A stretch of DNA of 64,000 bases, from assembly GCF_019802045.1 (NCBI RefSeq), contig NZ_JAHVHU010000011.1:1-64000 (forward strand), in the 5' to 3' direction. A program made the translations under genes and the position numbers. Below the pieces are notes generated by a model, which was not told the origin of the DNA, did no database searches, and worked only from the letters and a program-made list of their open reading frames with translations. This stretch comes from Membranihabitans marinus. Lineage in GTDB: Bacteria > Bacteroidota > Bacteroidia > Chitinophagales > Saprospiraceae. Below are positions 44,327-53,759 of the stretch, one piece after another; the stretch's first letter is position 1; the number at the start of each line of letters is the position of its first letter.

Positions 44327-46096
44327 TCAATACCCTGGATTCTGAACCAAAATGGATTCGCCATCTACTCCAACACTGAGATCAATTTGACCTTGAGGAA
44401 TCGGAAAATACTCGTGTTTGCCGCGCACAAAATCTCCTTTAAGCCAATTATTATTAGGAGCTGTAATTTCATTTCCTTCTCTAATCATCAACCAATCAAA
44501 CCGGGCTTCAATATCGAAATCCCGACCATCGTATCGTACCATATCAAAGAACCGGTGGTGCTCCATTGCTAACTCAAGTCTTCTCTCAAAAAATACTGCT
44601 TTTCGAGCATAGGACTTTCCTTTTTCGGCGAAATGACCGGAATAGAGACCTACCTTATAGTTTGCTGCCGGTTCATCAGAAAATCCTTCTAATGGTTCAT
44701 CCGGATTTAAAAATTTTTTCACCCATCCATCCGGATTTGCGGCTCGGGCTCTGACTCGATTGACATACGCTTCTGCTTTATCTAAACTCCCAATTTCTAC
44801 TTCACATTCTGCCGCCCATAATAATACATCGGCAAAGCGAATCAGATTATAGGGGTTATTTGTTGATCCACTTGTACCTCTATCGCTTTCAACTCTTGCT
44901 TTTTCAGCGATATTTTTGATCGCATTATAAGGTCCTGCATTAATTTGATTTCGCACCCATGCCTGGCCCGGATGGACTCCCCAGTCTCTATAAGGAATCC
45001 CTCTTCTTCCAACTGTCCAATCCAGCCTTGGGTCCAGAGTCCCTTGATACGGAGTAAAATCGTCGCTGGAACTTAGTCCATTATCATTTGTAATGGGAGA
45101 ATCCTGATACGTATCGATTAAAGGCAATCCGGTTTCGGGATCGGTTTGGTATGCATCCACAAGGTCAAATGTTGGCCCCAACCATCCATAGCAACAGGTG
45201 GCGGGTCCACCATAGGTGCCATTATATTTATCTCTTGGGTTACCATTCCCATTCGTAGTACCATCATTAACTGACATCTGTGCCACGAACACCCCTTCTG
45301 AACCATTTTTCGTCCGGGCTATAAAATTGTGATTATATTCATCCAATAACTTATATTTCAGTCCATTGGATGTTTGTCCGTTAGCTATGATGTCATCCAG
45401 CAAAGACTGAGCTTCCGAAAATTTATTCTGGAACATATAGGTTTTAACGAGATAGGCTTTAGCAGCCCATTTATTGGCACGTCCCACCTCGCTTTTTGTC
45501 TCTGTTAAATTATCGGCTGCGAACTTAAAATCTGCTTCAATTCTTGGGTAAACATCTTCCGTGTTAGGTATTAAATAATTTCGTTTGCTGTATTCCACCG
45601 TTTCATCAATCCACGGCACATTCTGGTAATACTTAACAAGCTGCTCCAAATAAAAAACGCCTCGTAAGAATCGTGCTTCAGCTTCTACTTGTAATAATGC
45701 CTCTGGTGATGCACCTTTTACGTTGGGAATCATTTTCAAAACATCATTTGCCCGGTTCACTGCCGCATAACCAAATTGCCAATGTTCCTCTATCCGCTGA
45801 TCAAATTTATTATATAAAAAAGCTGAATACTCTGTAGCACCAAACTCTGTTCCAGCATTGGTATCATCACCACCACGCAAATATGAATATCCCGTCCAAA
45901 TACCGCCTCCTCTGGCTCCTCCACCATCCAGTAACGAGTATGCCCCAATCAATAATTTATTGATACCGGATTCATTGGCTAAAGTAGATTCACTGACGGA
46001 TCCGAATGGTTCAATTTCCAAAAAACTTTCATTGCAGGAAACCAGCATTATTAATGTCAATCCTACTGAAACTAAAAGTTTATAATTGAGTGTCAT
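44327..46096 (-). CDS. SusD/RagB-family outer-membrane lipoprotein
   Basis: The start at 46096 gives a lipoprotein signal (LTLIMLVSC) and 589 residues. TPR-like helices and the C-terminal RagB/SusD region (FFERRLELAMEHHRFFDMVRYD) are present. SusD proteins bind glycan at the cell surface and form the lid of the SusC transporter. It begins 34 bases after the SusC stop. Sequence does not reveal the ligand, but the next gene encodes a sulfatase. Confidence 0.94.
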   Translation of the reverse strand: MTLNYKLLVSVGLTLIMLVSCNESFLEIEPFGSVSESTLANESGINKLLIGAYSLLDGGGARGGGIWTGYSYLRGGDDTNAGTEFGATEYSAFLYNKFDQRIEEHWQFGYAAVNRANDVLKMIPNVKGASPEALLQVEAEARFLRGVFYLEQLVKYYQNVPWIDETVEYSKRNYLIPNTEDVYPRIEADFKFAADNLTETKSEVGRANKWAAKAYLVKTYMFQNKFSEAQSLLDDIIANGQTSNGLKYKLLDEYNHNFIARTKNGSEGVFVAQMSVNDGTTNGNGNPRDKYNGTYGGPATCCYGWLGPTFDLVDAYQTDPETGLPLIDTYQDSPITNDNGLSSSDDFTPYQGTLDPRLDWTVGRRGIPYRDWGVHPGQAWVRNQINAGPYNAIKNIAEKARVESDRGTSGSTNNPYNLIRFADVLLWAAECEVEIGSLDKAEAYVNRVRARAANPDGWVKKFLNPDEPLEGFSDEPAANYKVGLYSGHFAEKGKSYARKAVFFERRLELAMEHHRFFDMVRYDGRDFDIEARFDWLMIREGNEITAPNNNWLKGDFVRGKHEYFPIPQGQIDLSVGVDGESILVQNPGY

Positions 46097-46130
46097 AATT
46101 TGTATTTTTATCAGATTAATAGGAATGTTG

Positions 46131-49100
46131 TTAAAATGAAAGAGATAGTCCAAAATTCAAGCTCCTATAATTCGGGTAATTGCCTGAATCACTTTCAATA
46201 CCAAAATTTTGTGTGGCACCACCCAATTCTGGATCTAACCCTGTGTACTTCGTAAATGTAAATAAATCAGCAATTTGGACATACACTCTTAAGTTTGATA
46301 TACTTAAATTTTGAATTAAACTGTTTTTTATTGTATAACCCAACATAAGGGATTTAATTTTCAAAAAGGAACCATCCTCCACAAAAAATGAACTGGGAGC
46401 ATCGGTTGTGCTGAATGATTTTGTAGTTTCAATTTTAGGAATATTTGTGTCGGTATTTTCTGGCGTCCATGCATTTAATAGATCATTGCTTTTATTCGAT
46501 GGAGGATAAAAGGCTAAAAAATGGGTATACGCTTTGACTGTGTTGAATAGTTCATTACCCTGAGACCCATATAAAAAAGTAGAAAAATCGAAGTTTTTAT
46601 ATTCCATATTTAAACTAACCCCGTAAGTAAAATCAGGATTGGGACTACCGAGATGTGTCCTGTCATTGCCCGTTATCTCTCCGTCACCATCAATATCTGC
46701 ATACCGAAAACGACCCGGTGCAGCACCATCCTGTACAGGAGCTTTCTCTACTTCCTCATCGCTATTAAATAGACCGATTACCTTATAGCCGTAAAATGAG
46801 CTTATTGGATGCCCTTCTTCATTTCGTACTGCGTTTCCGACGGTTTGAGAAATAGTTCCCATGTTACCTGCATAAAAGTAACCGGGCCCTGGAATACTTA
46901 CGACTTTATTATTATAACTCGTAAAATTAACTCCAAAAGAATAATTAAACTCCGCCTCAGCTTTACTTCGGTATTGTGCATTTAGATCTATACCAGTATT
47001 TTGAATATCTCCAATATTGACCGCAGGGGCATTGGCTCCTCCAATAATTACAGCAGGAAGAGGCTCTGTGAATAATAGTCCATTGATAGATTTCTTATAA
47101 TAATCAATGGAAAAATCAATTCTACCGGAAAAGGCTACCAAATCTATCCCGGCGTTGGTCACTACATTTTCTTCCCAACCTGTCACCCGGTTTCCGATAC
47201 GGTTTACGGCAAATCCTTGCTCTATGGAATTGCCTGTTCCTTTGATATCGTAATCCGTAGTCGTCATACCACTACCAAATAAACTAAAGGCATTAACTGC
47301 ACTCACATTATTCTGAGATCCCAATACACCTGTACTTGCCCGGATTTTAAGATCATCTAACCAGTTCATGGATTGTAGAAATGTTTCTTGAGATATTCTC
47401 CAACCGATGGAAACCGAAGGAAAAACACCATATCTTTTATTCGGACCAAATCTGGATGATCCATCTCTTCGCAAGGTCCCCGACAATAAATACTTATTGT
47501 CAAATGTATAATCCAGTCTTGAAAAAAGTGAAAATAAGCTGTTGGAACTTATATAACTACCATTGGATACAGCACCTGCTCCATTTCCCAAAATCAGGAA
47601 ATTGAAATCATTCGAAAAGAATTTTGTCCTATATGCATTCTGCCCACGACCAGAATATTTAATGGCCTCAGAACCTATAAGTGCATCAATATGATGTACA
47701 CCAAAATCTCTTTTGTAATTTATTGTGTTGGTAAACGTCATGGTACTCCCAAATCCACTACTCACACCAAGCCTGTTATCGTTGGTGTTGGTTTGGAGGC
47801 CTTCAACTGGCGTGTGATAGAAACTCTGTTCGTATGAATTTGAAATATTATACCCCAAACTACTCCGCAGTGTAAAATCATCCAATAGTTCAACTTCTCC
47901 AAACACATTTCCAACAATAAACCATGATTTATCAATATCATTGTTCTTCCGATTCTGAGCTGCAACTACATTATCACCAGATCCTAATTCAGGCCCCCCG
48001 AAAGTGCCACCCCAATTACCTTGGATATCGTGTAAAGGAATTATTGGTTCCATATTAATTACGCCATTGATAATTCTTGGTGCAGCTGACTGAAAATCTC
48101 GATGAAAAACATTTAAATTTTCACCAATGCGTATATTATCCCCTATCTTGAACTCCGTATTAATTCGAGCTGAATAGTTTTGAAGTTGATTCTCAACCAT
48201 GGTTCCTTTTTGGTCGATATATCCAAGAGAAAAAAGATATTTAGAATGATCAGTTCCTCCACTGGCAGATAGATTGTGTTCCATATTCGGGGCTTTTTTA
48301 AACAATTCACTATACCAATCAGTACCTTCCTTGTTCAATTTCTGAATGATATAATTGCCTCCAGTATTTGGAGATTCCCAGAAATACAAAGAAGGGTCTA
48401 CTGCTGGATCACCTTGCATAGCAACACCTGCTCCCCCAGGACCTCTATACATGTAGTCGGGCATCTTACCACCCGGAAATTTTGCGTTTCCAGGAAAAGC
48501 TTTATTATACACCGTCATATAATCTTCTGACATCAACAGATTGAATGGGTTTTCCCCAAAAGGGTATTGAATCCCATATGAGGCATCATAAGAGACAACA
48601 GGGGCTCCAGTTTTCCCTTTTTTAGTTGTAACCAAAATCACACCATTTGCGCCTCTCACACCATATATGGAAGAAGCTCCAGCATCTTTGAGTACCTGAA
48701 TGGACTCTATATCTTTGGGACTAATATGATTCAAATTTTGCTCAATACCATCTACTATTACCAGCGGCTGGGTATTTCCAAAATTAGTCACACCTCTTAC
48801 TAGAATTTTACTTGAAGACCCCGGTGATCCGGAAGTAATAACCGTTACTCCTGAGGCCACTCCCTGAAGTGCTTGTTCTGCAGAACGAGAAGGTGGAGCC
48901 TTCCTCAATGCATCAGCATCAACAACAGAAACTGAACCTGTAAGATCTCGCTTCTTTTTAGTACCATATCCTACGACTACCACTTCATCCAGAGTCTGAG
49001 CATCAGCAGACATGGCAACGTTGAGAACGTTTTCTGAAGTAAGCGGAATCTCCGCCGTTGCATAACCGATGTATGAAAATACCAATACATCCTCTGGGTT

Positions 49101-49313
49101 TCCGTCTATACTAAATTCACCTTCCAGATTTGTTGTAGTCCCCTGGCCAGTATTCCGGTTAAGAATATTGACCCCGATCAAAGGTTCCTGACTGAGGCTA
49201 TCGTAAACCTGACCAGTGATCGTCCAAGAATTTTGTGCGTGTAAGGCACTCAGGCTGCCAGCCAGAAATAAAGTTCCACAAAAGATCCGGAGGAAGAAGC
49301 AGGTATTTTTCAT
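46131..49313 (-). CDS. SusC/RagA-type TonB-linked outer-membrane transporter
   Basis: The 1060-residue protein has a signal peptide (LAGSLSALHA), an N-terminal carboxypeptidase-regulatory-like domain (GQVYDSLSQEPLIGVNIL), a TonB box region near DEVVVVGYGTKKKRDLTGS, a plug (ILVRGVTNFGNTQPLVIVDG, IYGVRGANGVILVTTKKG) and a long beta-barrel ending in LNFGLSLSF. It imports glycan fragments captured by SusD. It is the first gene of the minus-strand locus; a GTATACA-containing site lies about 95 bases upstream. Confidence 0.95.
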   Translation of the reverse strand: MKNTCFFLRIFCGTLFLAGSLSALHAQNSWTITGQVYDSLSQEPLIGVNILNRNTGQGTTTNLEGEFSIDGNPEDVLVFSYIGYATAEIPLTSENVLNVAMSADAQTLDEVVVVGYGTKKKRDLTGSVSVVDADALRKAPPSRSAEQALQGVASGVTVITSGSPGSSSKILVRGVTNFGNTQPLVIVDGIEQNLNHISPKDIESIQVLKDAGASSIYGVRGANGVILVTTKKGKTGAPVVSYDASYGIQYPFGENPFNLLMSEDYMTVYNKAFPGNAKFPGGKMPDYMYRGPGGAGVAMQGDPAVDPSLYFWESPNTGGNYIIQKLNKEGTDWYSELFKKAPNMEHNLSASGGTDHSKYLFSLGYIDQKGTMVENQLQNYSARINTEFKIGDNIRIGENLNVFHRDFQSAAPRIINGVINMEPIIPLHDIQGNWGGTFGGPELGSGDNVVAAQNRKNNDIDKSWFIVGNVFGEVELLDDFTLRSSLGYNISNSYEQSFYHTPVEGLQTNTNDNRLGVSSGFGSTMTFTNTINYKRDFGVHHIDALIGSEAIKYSGRGQNAYRTKFFSNDFNFLILGNGAGAVSNGSYISSNSLFSLFSRLDYTFDNKYLLSGTLRRDGSSRFGPNKRYGVFPSVSIGWRISQETFLQSMNWLDDLKIRASTGVLGSQNNVSAVNAFSLFGSGMTTTDYDIKGTGNSIEQGFAVNRIGNRVTGWEENVVTNAGIDLVAFSGRIDFSIDYYKKSINGLLFTEPLPAVIIGGANAPAVNIGDIQNTGIDLNAQYRSKAEAEFNYSFGVNFTSYNNKVVSIPGPGYFYAGNMGTISQTVGNAVRNEEGHPISSFYGYKVIGLFNSDEEVEKAPVQDGAAPGRFRYADIDGDGEITGNDRTHLGSPNPDFTYGVSLNMEYKNFDFSTFLYGSQGNELFNTVKAYTHFLAFYPPSNKSNDLLNAWTPENTDTNIPKIETTKSFSTTDAPSSFFVEDGSFLKIKSLMLGYTIKNSLIQNLSISNLRVYVQIADLFTFTKYTGLDPELGGATQNFGIESDSGNYPNYRSLNFGLSLSF

Positions 49314-49406
49314 AACAATATGATGATTAAGTCAGGATTTAAAAACTCATTTAAAGATAGTGAAATATACACATTAATAATTTTTTCGTACGTAAATATA
49401 AGCATA

Positions 49407-49420
49407 TTTTGTATACATTT
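49407..49420. promoter_or_regulatory. Candidate GntR/FadR operator upstream of SusC
   Basis: TTTTGTATACATTT shares its first ten bases with the perfect palindrome at the GntR gene's own promoter (TTTTGTATACAAAA) and fits FadR-type half sites around TGTATACA. It lies about 95 bases before the SusC start codon. Confidence 0.5.
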
Positions 49421-50047
49421 CCAAATAATATAAAAATTATTTTGGATGTAGATATAGTTATACGTTTTCACAACAACATTTATAATTAGGTCTCATTTTA
49501 TTTATCCTTGATAATCAATAAATTACCCAGAAGACAATAAGCCCACATTGAAGTTAAAACATCATTCTTCTAAAGCTGAAAAAATTCAAAAACTATTGGA
49601 AACTACAATCATATTCAATTCCAGTAGCCAAAGCACCAAAGGTTAGATATTATCTGGCAGCTACAGATATTCCCAAAGGGATGCCGCTGATATAATCTGT
49701 GGCAATCAGGTGTATACATTCAAATGAGAGCCATCGGTTCCACCCATTTTTTGGCACGATCCTTCGACAGTTTCACCATCTATGGCCTATATATGAGTCG
49801 AGACGTCTCATTCCCTAATCCTGAAGTTTAGACTATTTTTTGAAATCTATAATTATCAGATATGACTTCACGTATACATTTAACCAGCAATTCGTTATAC
49901 GGCTAAGGGGCACCTACCCTATAATATGCCCCCTTCCGCTAAGTGATCAATACATCGTGGATATAATGGCATTCCAGGATTTAGAAGGATACCCGTGAGC
50001 ATACTCTGAAAAGTCTGATTTGCGTAAAAACGTAAAAGATACCCCAG

Positions 50048-50080
50048 TCTCGTCTCGCCAAGAGTTTTGACGAGACGAGA
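50048..50080. repeat. Perfect 10-bp inverted repeat
   Basis: TCTCGTCTCG and CGAGACGAGA flank a 13-base spacer. Each arm has an internal CTCG repetition. It lies in the gene-free kilobase between SusC and the GntR gene, without a T-run. Confidence 0.6.
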
Positions 50081-50335
50081 TGCCGGAGTTAAAAGCGACA
50101 TAATATTATAGGGCTTTAGCCCCATAATCGATTGACAATAAGAACTAAAACCCGAATATGAGGATGTGCACGGCACCCCGGCCTGACCGCGTGCGTTGAA
50201 GCTTTAGCGGTGGCGCAAGACCGGGGTTACATCAAAACCTTGTTTTCTCACAGTCTGTGAAGCACCGGGGATACAATTTTGACACATGTCTTTCTGGAAT
50301 GGACATACCCGCAGTACAGCAAAAAGCTGAGTTAT

Positions 50336-50974
50336 TTACTCCATATTTAATGCCGCCATCTCGCCCCGGTACAAATGGGCTTTTAATGCTTTTTTACCAG
50401 CCTTAAAATCACGCTCCCGGATGGCTTCAAGAATCCGCCTGTGTTCCTTATCGGTCAACTCATAATCGTCCATATGTGAATACACCTCCTCGAGCTTAAG
50501 ATGAAAAAGTGGAATATTGCTCGAATGATAGGCCTCCATCAACCGCTCATTGCGAGAAAACAACAAGATGGATTCGTGAAACTTCATATCGGCCTCACAC
50601 GCCCCGTTCAGGTAACCGCCTTCGACCATATTGGTAAAGTCATCGCAAATCTTTTCCAATACCGCCACTTCTTCATCCGTGATTTTTTCAATGGCCAGCC
50701 GAAGCGCACCTACTTCCAGTATTTCCCGGATCTCCCGGATTTCACGTACATTATCGGCCGTGATGGACTTGACATAGTATCCGCCCCGCTCTCCCATCAC
50801 CAAAAGATGCTCTCCCAATAAACGCGTCAACGCCTCCCGCACAGCGGTCCGGCTGACATCCATCTTGCGGGCCCAGTCCCCCTCGATCAACCGCGTCCCC
50901 GAAGGGATCTGGTGCGAAAGGATCTTTTTTCGGACTTCTAAATAAACCGTGTAGGATAAAGAATCTGGCTTCAT
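50336..50974 (-). CDS. GntR-family transcriptional regulator (FadR/FCD subfamily)
   Basis: The 212-residue protein has an N-terminal winged helix (GTRLIEGDWARKMDVSRTAVREALTRLLGEHLL) and a C-terminal all-helical FCD ligand domain with metal-binding type residues (D and H in ADMKFHESIL, then KEHRRILEAI). FCD regulators sense sugar acids, fatty acids or similar organic acids. A palindromic operator overlaps its own promoter, so autorepression is likely. A related site before SusC makes the adjacent catabolic locus the probable target. Confidence 0.92.
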   Translation of the reverse strand: MKPDSLSYTVYLEVRKKILSHQIPSGTRLIEGDWARKMDVSRTAVREALTRLLGEHLLVMGERGGYYVKSITADNVREIREIREILEVGALRLAIEKITDEEVAVLEKICDDFTNMVEGGYLNGACEADMKFHESILLFSRNERLMEAYHSSNIPLFHLKLEEVYSHMDDYELTDKEHRRILEAIRERDFKAGKKALKAHLYRGEMAALNME

Positions 50975-50982
50975 GCACTAAA

Positions 50983-50999
50983 TTTTGTATACAAAAATA
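50983..50999 (-). promoter_or_regulatory. Autoregulatory operator overlapping the GntR promoter
   Basis: TTTTGTATACAAAA (50983-50996) is a perfect 14-bp palindrome of the FadR/GntR type. It overlaps a minus-strand -7 box TATTTTTG (50992-50999). The gene's start codon is only 9 bases beyond. A bound repressor would block this promoter. Confidence 0.65.
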
Positions 51000-51120
51000 C
51001 GAATAATTTACATTAGATACCAGACAACCTGAGATTTTGAGCATTTTGAATTCTATAAATTTGAGGTCTTCATGTCGTTGGCAGATCTATTCGGCGCACG
51101 GTCGTGCGGTTCCACTACCT

Positions 51121-51204
51121 CACTCACACTCACACTCACACTCACACTCACACTCACACTCACACTCACACTCACACTCACACTCACACTCACACTCACA
51201 CTCA
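51121..51204. repeat. (CACTCA)14 hexanucleotide microsatellite
   Basis: Fourteen perfect CACTCA units end one base before the stop codon of the phospholipase gene (51206-51208, minus). The unit length is a multiple of three and three plus-strand frames stay open through it, giving artefactual SH, TL and TH dipeptide repeats. It is outside the coding sequence as annotated. Confidence 0.95.
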
Positions 51205-51205
51205 C

Positions 51206-53374
51206 TCACGCACCCATCCCCGGATCGCTTATGCTGTCACGACCGGTCTCCATCCGTCCCGCAAACCGATGCAAGAACCCTTCCCGGGTGTGTACCGTAA
51301 AATCATACCAGCTGCCACTTTCTTTCAAATTCCAATGGTGGGAAAAGTGTTTGGATGATTTTAGGGTTCCCACCGCCACCGGTGGGTAATCATAAGCATT
51401 TGCGGTGATAGCTCCATGTGTGGTGTCATCCCCTGTATTTTTTATTTTCACCCGGAGATTATTTTGCTTTTCAAGGTATTCGATCTCCGTGGTCAAAGGT
51501 AAAACAGCGGCGCTCCCTTTCACTTTATGAAAGTAGCCATTGGGACCATACACCTCCAGGTCATATGATCCGTCCGCACCAAAAACAGCCCAGTCATCAG
51601 CCAACTCTTTGCCCGCTTCGACGGTGTATCGTCTGGGAATCTGGTCCAGTCGATGCAGGTCATACACATGAAAAACCGCACCGGCCTGACCGGAATTTTG
51701 GAAGTTTATACCCACCTTTTTTGCATTTGAAAAGTCAAATTCCACATTCAACCGATACGGCAACGCCCGCGAGTACCTGGTTCCCTTTTCCTGATACAAC
51801 GGTTTCGGCTGATCCGGCGGGCTTGCGGTCGGCAGTTTCTTCGAAGCTTCATCTTTGGATGCGTAATCACTGGTCTGGGGCATTTTAGGAAAATGTGGAT
51901 CGTTGGGGTTTACAAAATCAAACGCCGACACCAGATCACTGGAGACCGCCCGGTGCCACGGACTTATAGCGGGCAGATGAACGCCAAACCGTTTTTCTAT
52001 AAACTGCCCCACCGAGGTATGGTCTGCCACCTCCGAGTGCACCCACCCGCCCTTGGACCAGGGTGAAATAATATACAAAGGTACGCGAGGACCAAAGCCC
52101 CAGGGTCGCACCCGTCCCGATATCGTATCCCGCTCATCCAGATAATCCCGGCGTGCCTCATCATCGCCCTTCTTACTCTTGTCCGTATCGTCTGCCGGTG
52201 GTGGCGGACCGGCATCAAAGTACATGCCTTCCAGATCCAAGGTGGATTTCCCGGCCAAATTCCCTGCTGCATCATAGGACGGAACCGCCGGAGCCGGGAG
52301 ATGGTCAAACAAGCCATCATTCTCATCAAAACTCAGGAAAAATATCGTTTTCGCCCACACGTCCGGGTTGGTCGTCAGTGCCTCCAGCACTTGATGGGTA
52401 AAATCCGCCCCCCGATAGGGACTGGATGGTGCACCGGGGTGTTCGGAATCATCTTGGGCCGGCAAGACCCAGCTCACCTGTGGAAGCGTCCCTTTTTCCA
52501 CATGACTTCGAAGATCATCTAGACTCCAGTGGGACATGCCGTTCTCATAAATGGATGAACCGGGTTTTGCATTGCGAAAACTTTCAAAAGCCAGGCAACC
52601 GTGCATGGCCCCGGTCCAGTTGTCGTTCGGGTCCTGATAAATCCGCCAGCTTACACCCGCTTCTTCGAGCACATCGGGAATGGTCGGCCATGTGAAGGCA
52701 TTTCCCTGATAGGTGTAGCCCGGCTCGGGCATTTCTCCCTTAATCCAACAGCGGAGGTTGACCGGCTCCGAGTCCTGGTCCGTGCCATTGAGACCGGCGG
52801 CCCGGCGCTCAGGATCAAAGTTGGAGCCGGAGAAGAACACAATCCGGTTTGGATCAGTACCGGTCGCCACCGAACAATGGTGGGCATCGGATATCGTGAA
52901 CGATTCTGCCAGCGCATATTGAAACGGAATCTCAGCACGCGTGTAATAAGCCATCGAATAAGGGGTCTTAAAGAGCGGCCAATAACCATATTTGCCCTGA
53001 TTCCAAGCGGCTTGCATATCAGGAAAATTGTGCGGTGTCCCTTTGATCAGCGCGGCATTCGTCGCATTTTTATCGGCATGATAGGGCGGAACCACTTCTT
53101 TGCCGTCGGACTGATGAAAGACCCGGCGACCACTTTCGAGCGGGATGGGAAACCGGTCACCAAAACCACGCACCCCTTTCATCGTCCCAAAATAATGATC
53201 AAAGGATCGGTTTTCCTGCATCAGAATCACAATGTGCTCTACATCCTCGATCGTCCCTTTGGTATTGTTCGCCTGAACCGAAAGCGCTTTCTGAATCAAG
53301 TCGGGCCAGGCCATCGCGACAGCTCCCGATTTTGTGGTAAGAGCAATAAATTTTCTCCGGTCTATTTTTGACAT
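51206..53374 (-). CDS. Phospholipase C / acid phosphatase-family protein with Tat signal
   Basis: The 722-residue protein starts with a Tat signal ([19 protein letters not shown]). The phosphoesterase domain has [17 protein letters not shown] near residue 48, [15 protein letters not shown], and [15 protein letters not shown], all typical of bacterial phosphocholine-type phospholipases C. Two C-terminal DUF756-like beta domains follow (near residues 530-610 and 625-710), including [18 protein letters not shown]. It is exported and hydrolyses phospholipid head groups or other phosphodiesters. It is divergent from a purple-acid-phosphatase-like lipoprotein, suggesting joint phosphate or lipid scavenging. 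Confidence 0.92.
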   Translation of the reverse strand: MSKIDRRKFIALTTKSGAVAMAWPDLIQKALSVQANNTKGTIEDVEHIVILMQENRSFDHYFGTMKGVRGFGDRFPIPLESGRRVFHQSDGKEVVPPYHADKNATNAALIKGTPHNFPDMQAAWNQGKYGYWPLFKTPYSMAYYTRAEIPFQYALAESFTISDAHHCSVATGTDPNRIVFFSGSNFDPERRAAGLNGTDQDSEPVNLRCWIKGEMPEPGYTYQGNAFTWPTIPDVLEEAGVSWRIYQDPNDNWTGAMHGCLAFESFRNAKPGSSIYENGMSHWSLDDLRSHVEKGTLPQVSWVLPAQDDSEHPGAPSSPYRGADFTHQVLEALTTNPDVWAKTIFFLSFDENDGLFDHLPAPAVPSYDAAGNLAGKSTLDLEGMYFDAGPPPPADDTDKSKKGDDEARRDYLDERDTISGRVRPWGFGPRVPLYIISPWSKGGWVHSEVADHTSVGQFIEKRFGVHLPAISPWHRAVSSDLVSAFDFVNPNDPHFPKMPQTSDYASKDEASKKLPTASPPDQPKPLYQEKGTRYSRALPYRLNVEFDFSNAKKVGINFQNSGQAGAVFHVYDLHRLDQIPRRYTVEAGKELADDWAVFGADGSYDLEVYGPNGYFHKVKGSAAVLPLTTEIEYLEKQNNLRVKIKNTGDDTTHGAITANAYDYPPVAVGTLKSSKHFSHHWNLKESGSWYDFTVHTREGFLHRFAGRMETGRDSISDPGMGA

Positions 53375-53759
53375 GATCTTGCTATTTTGCTGTACAAATT
53401 AATAAAAATAATCAACAGCTTCGCTAATCCGTTTTTTCCCACCCCGCTGTCCCCCGATTAAAATCCACCTGGACCTGGTCGATTCACTTCTTCCAGCAGC
53501 CGGGATAAGTGCAAACTTGCGACACCGCATTGAATCTGAAGACGGATTAAACATTTACTATCACAGATTGCAAGTAAATCACTAGTTTATACATCACAAT
53601 AATATTTTATTTGTGAACTATAAAAGCGGGATTGATCCAGCCCCATTGAAAGGGCATACCAATCAGGACGGTATCTGCTACAGATCTGTCCATAAAATGG
53701 AATACAGTGCATCCGTAAATACCGGAAATTCAATTAATTTTCATTTAAAAAGTAAAACC

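Larger units (their letters stand above)
49314..50335. other. 1-kb intergenic region upstream of SusC
   Basis: No credible gene is seen; the one 85-codon frame (49919-50176, minus) has no recognisable features. The region holds three GTATACATT sites (49411, 49712 and 49872), a GAGACGTCTC palindrome (49800-49809) and a perfect 10-bp inverted repeat (50048-50080). It may contain the SusC promoter and regulator sites, plus remnants of older sequence. Confidence 0.5.

Noticed and set aside
50048-50080. Intrinsic terminator
   Set aside because: The perfect stem has a 13-base loop and no T-run on either strand.
49919-50176. 85-codon minus-strand frame in the SusC upstream region
   Set aside because: No motif, no promoter and it spans the 50048-50080 inverted repeat.
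51037-51389. Three overlapping plus-strand frames with SH, TL or TH dipeptide repeats
   Set aside because: They exist only because the CACTCA hexamer keeps all three frames open; none has a credible start region or domain.
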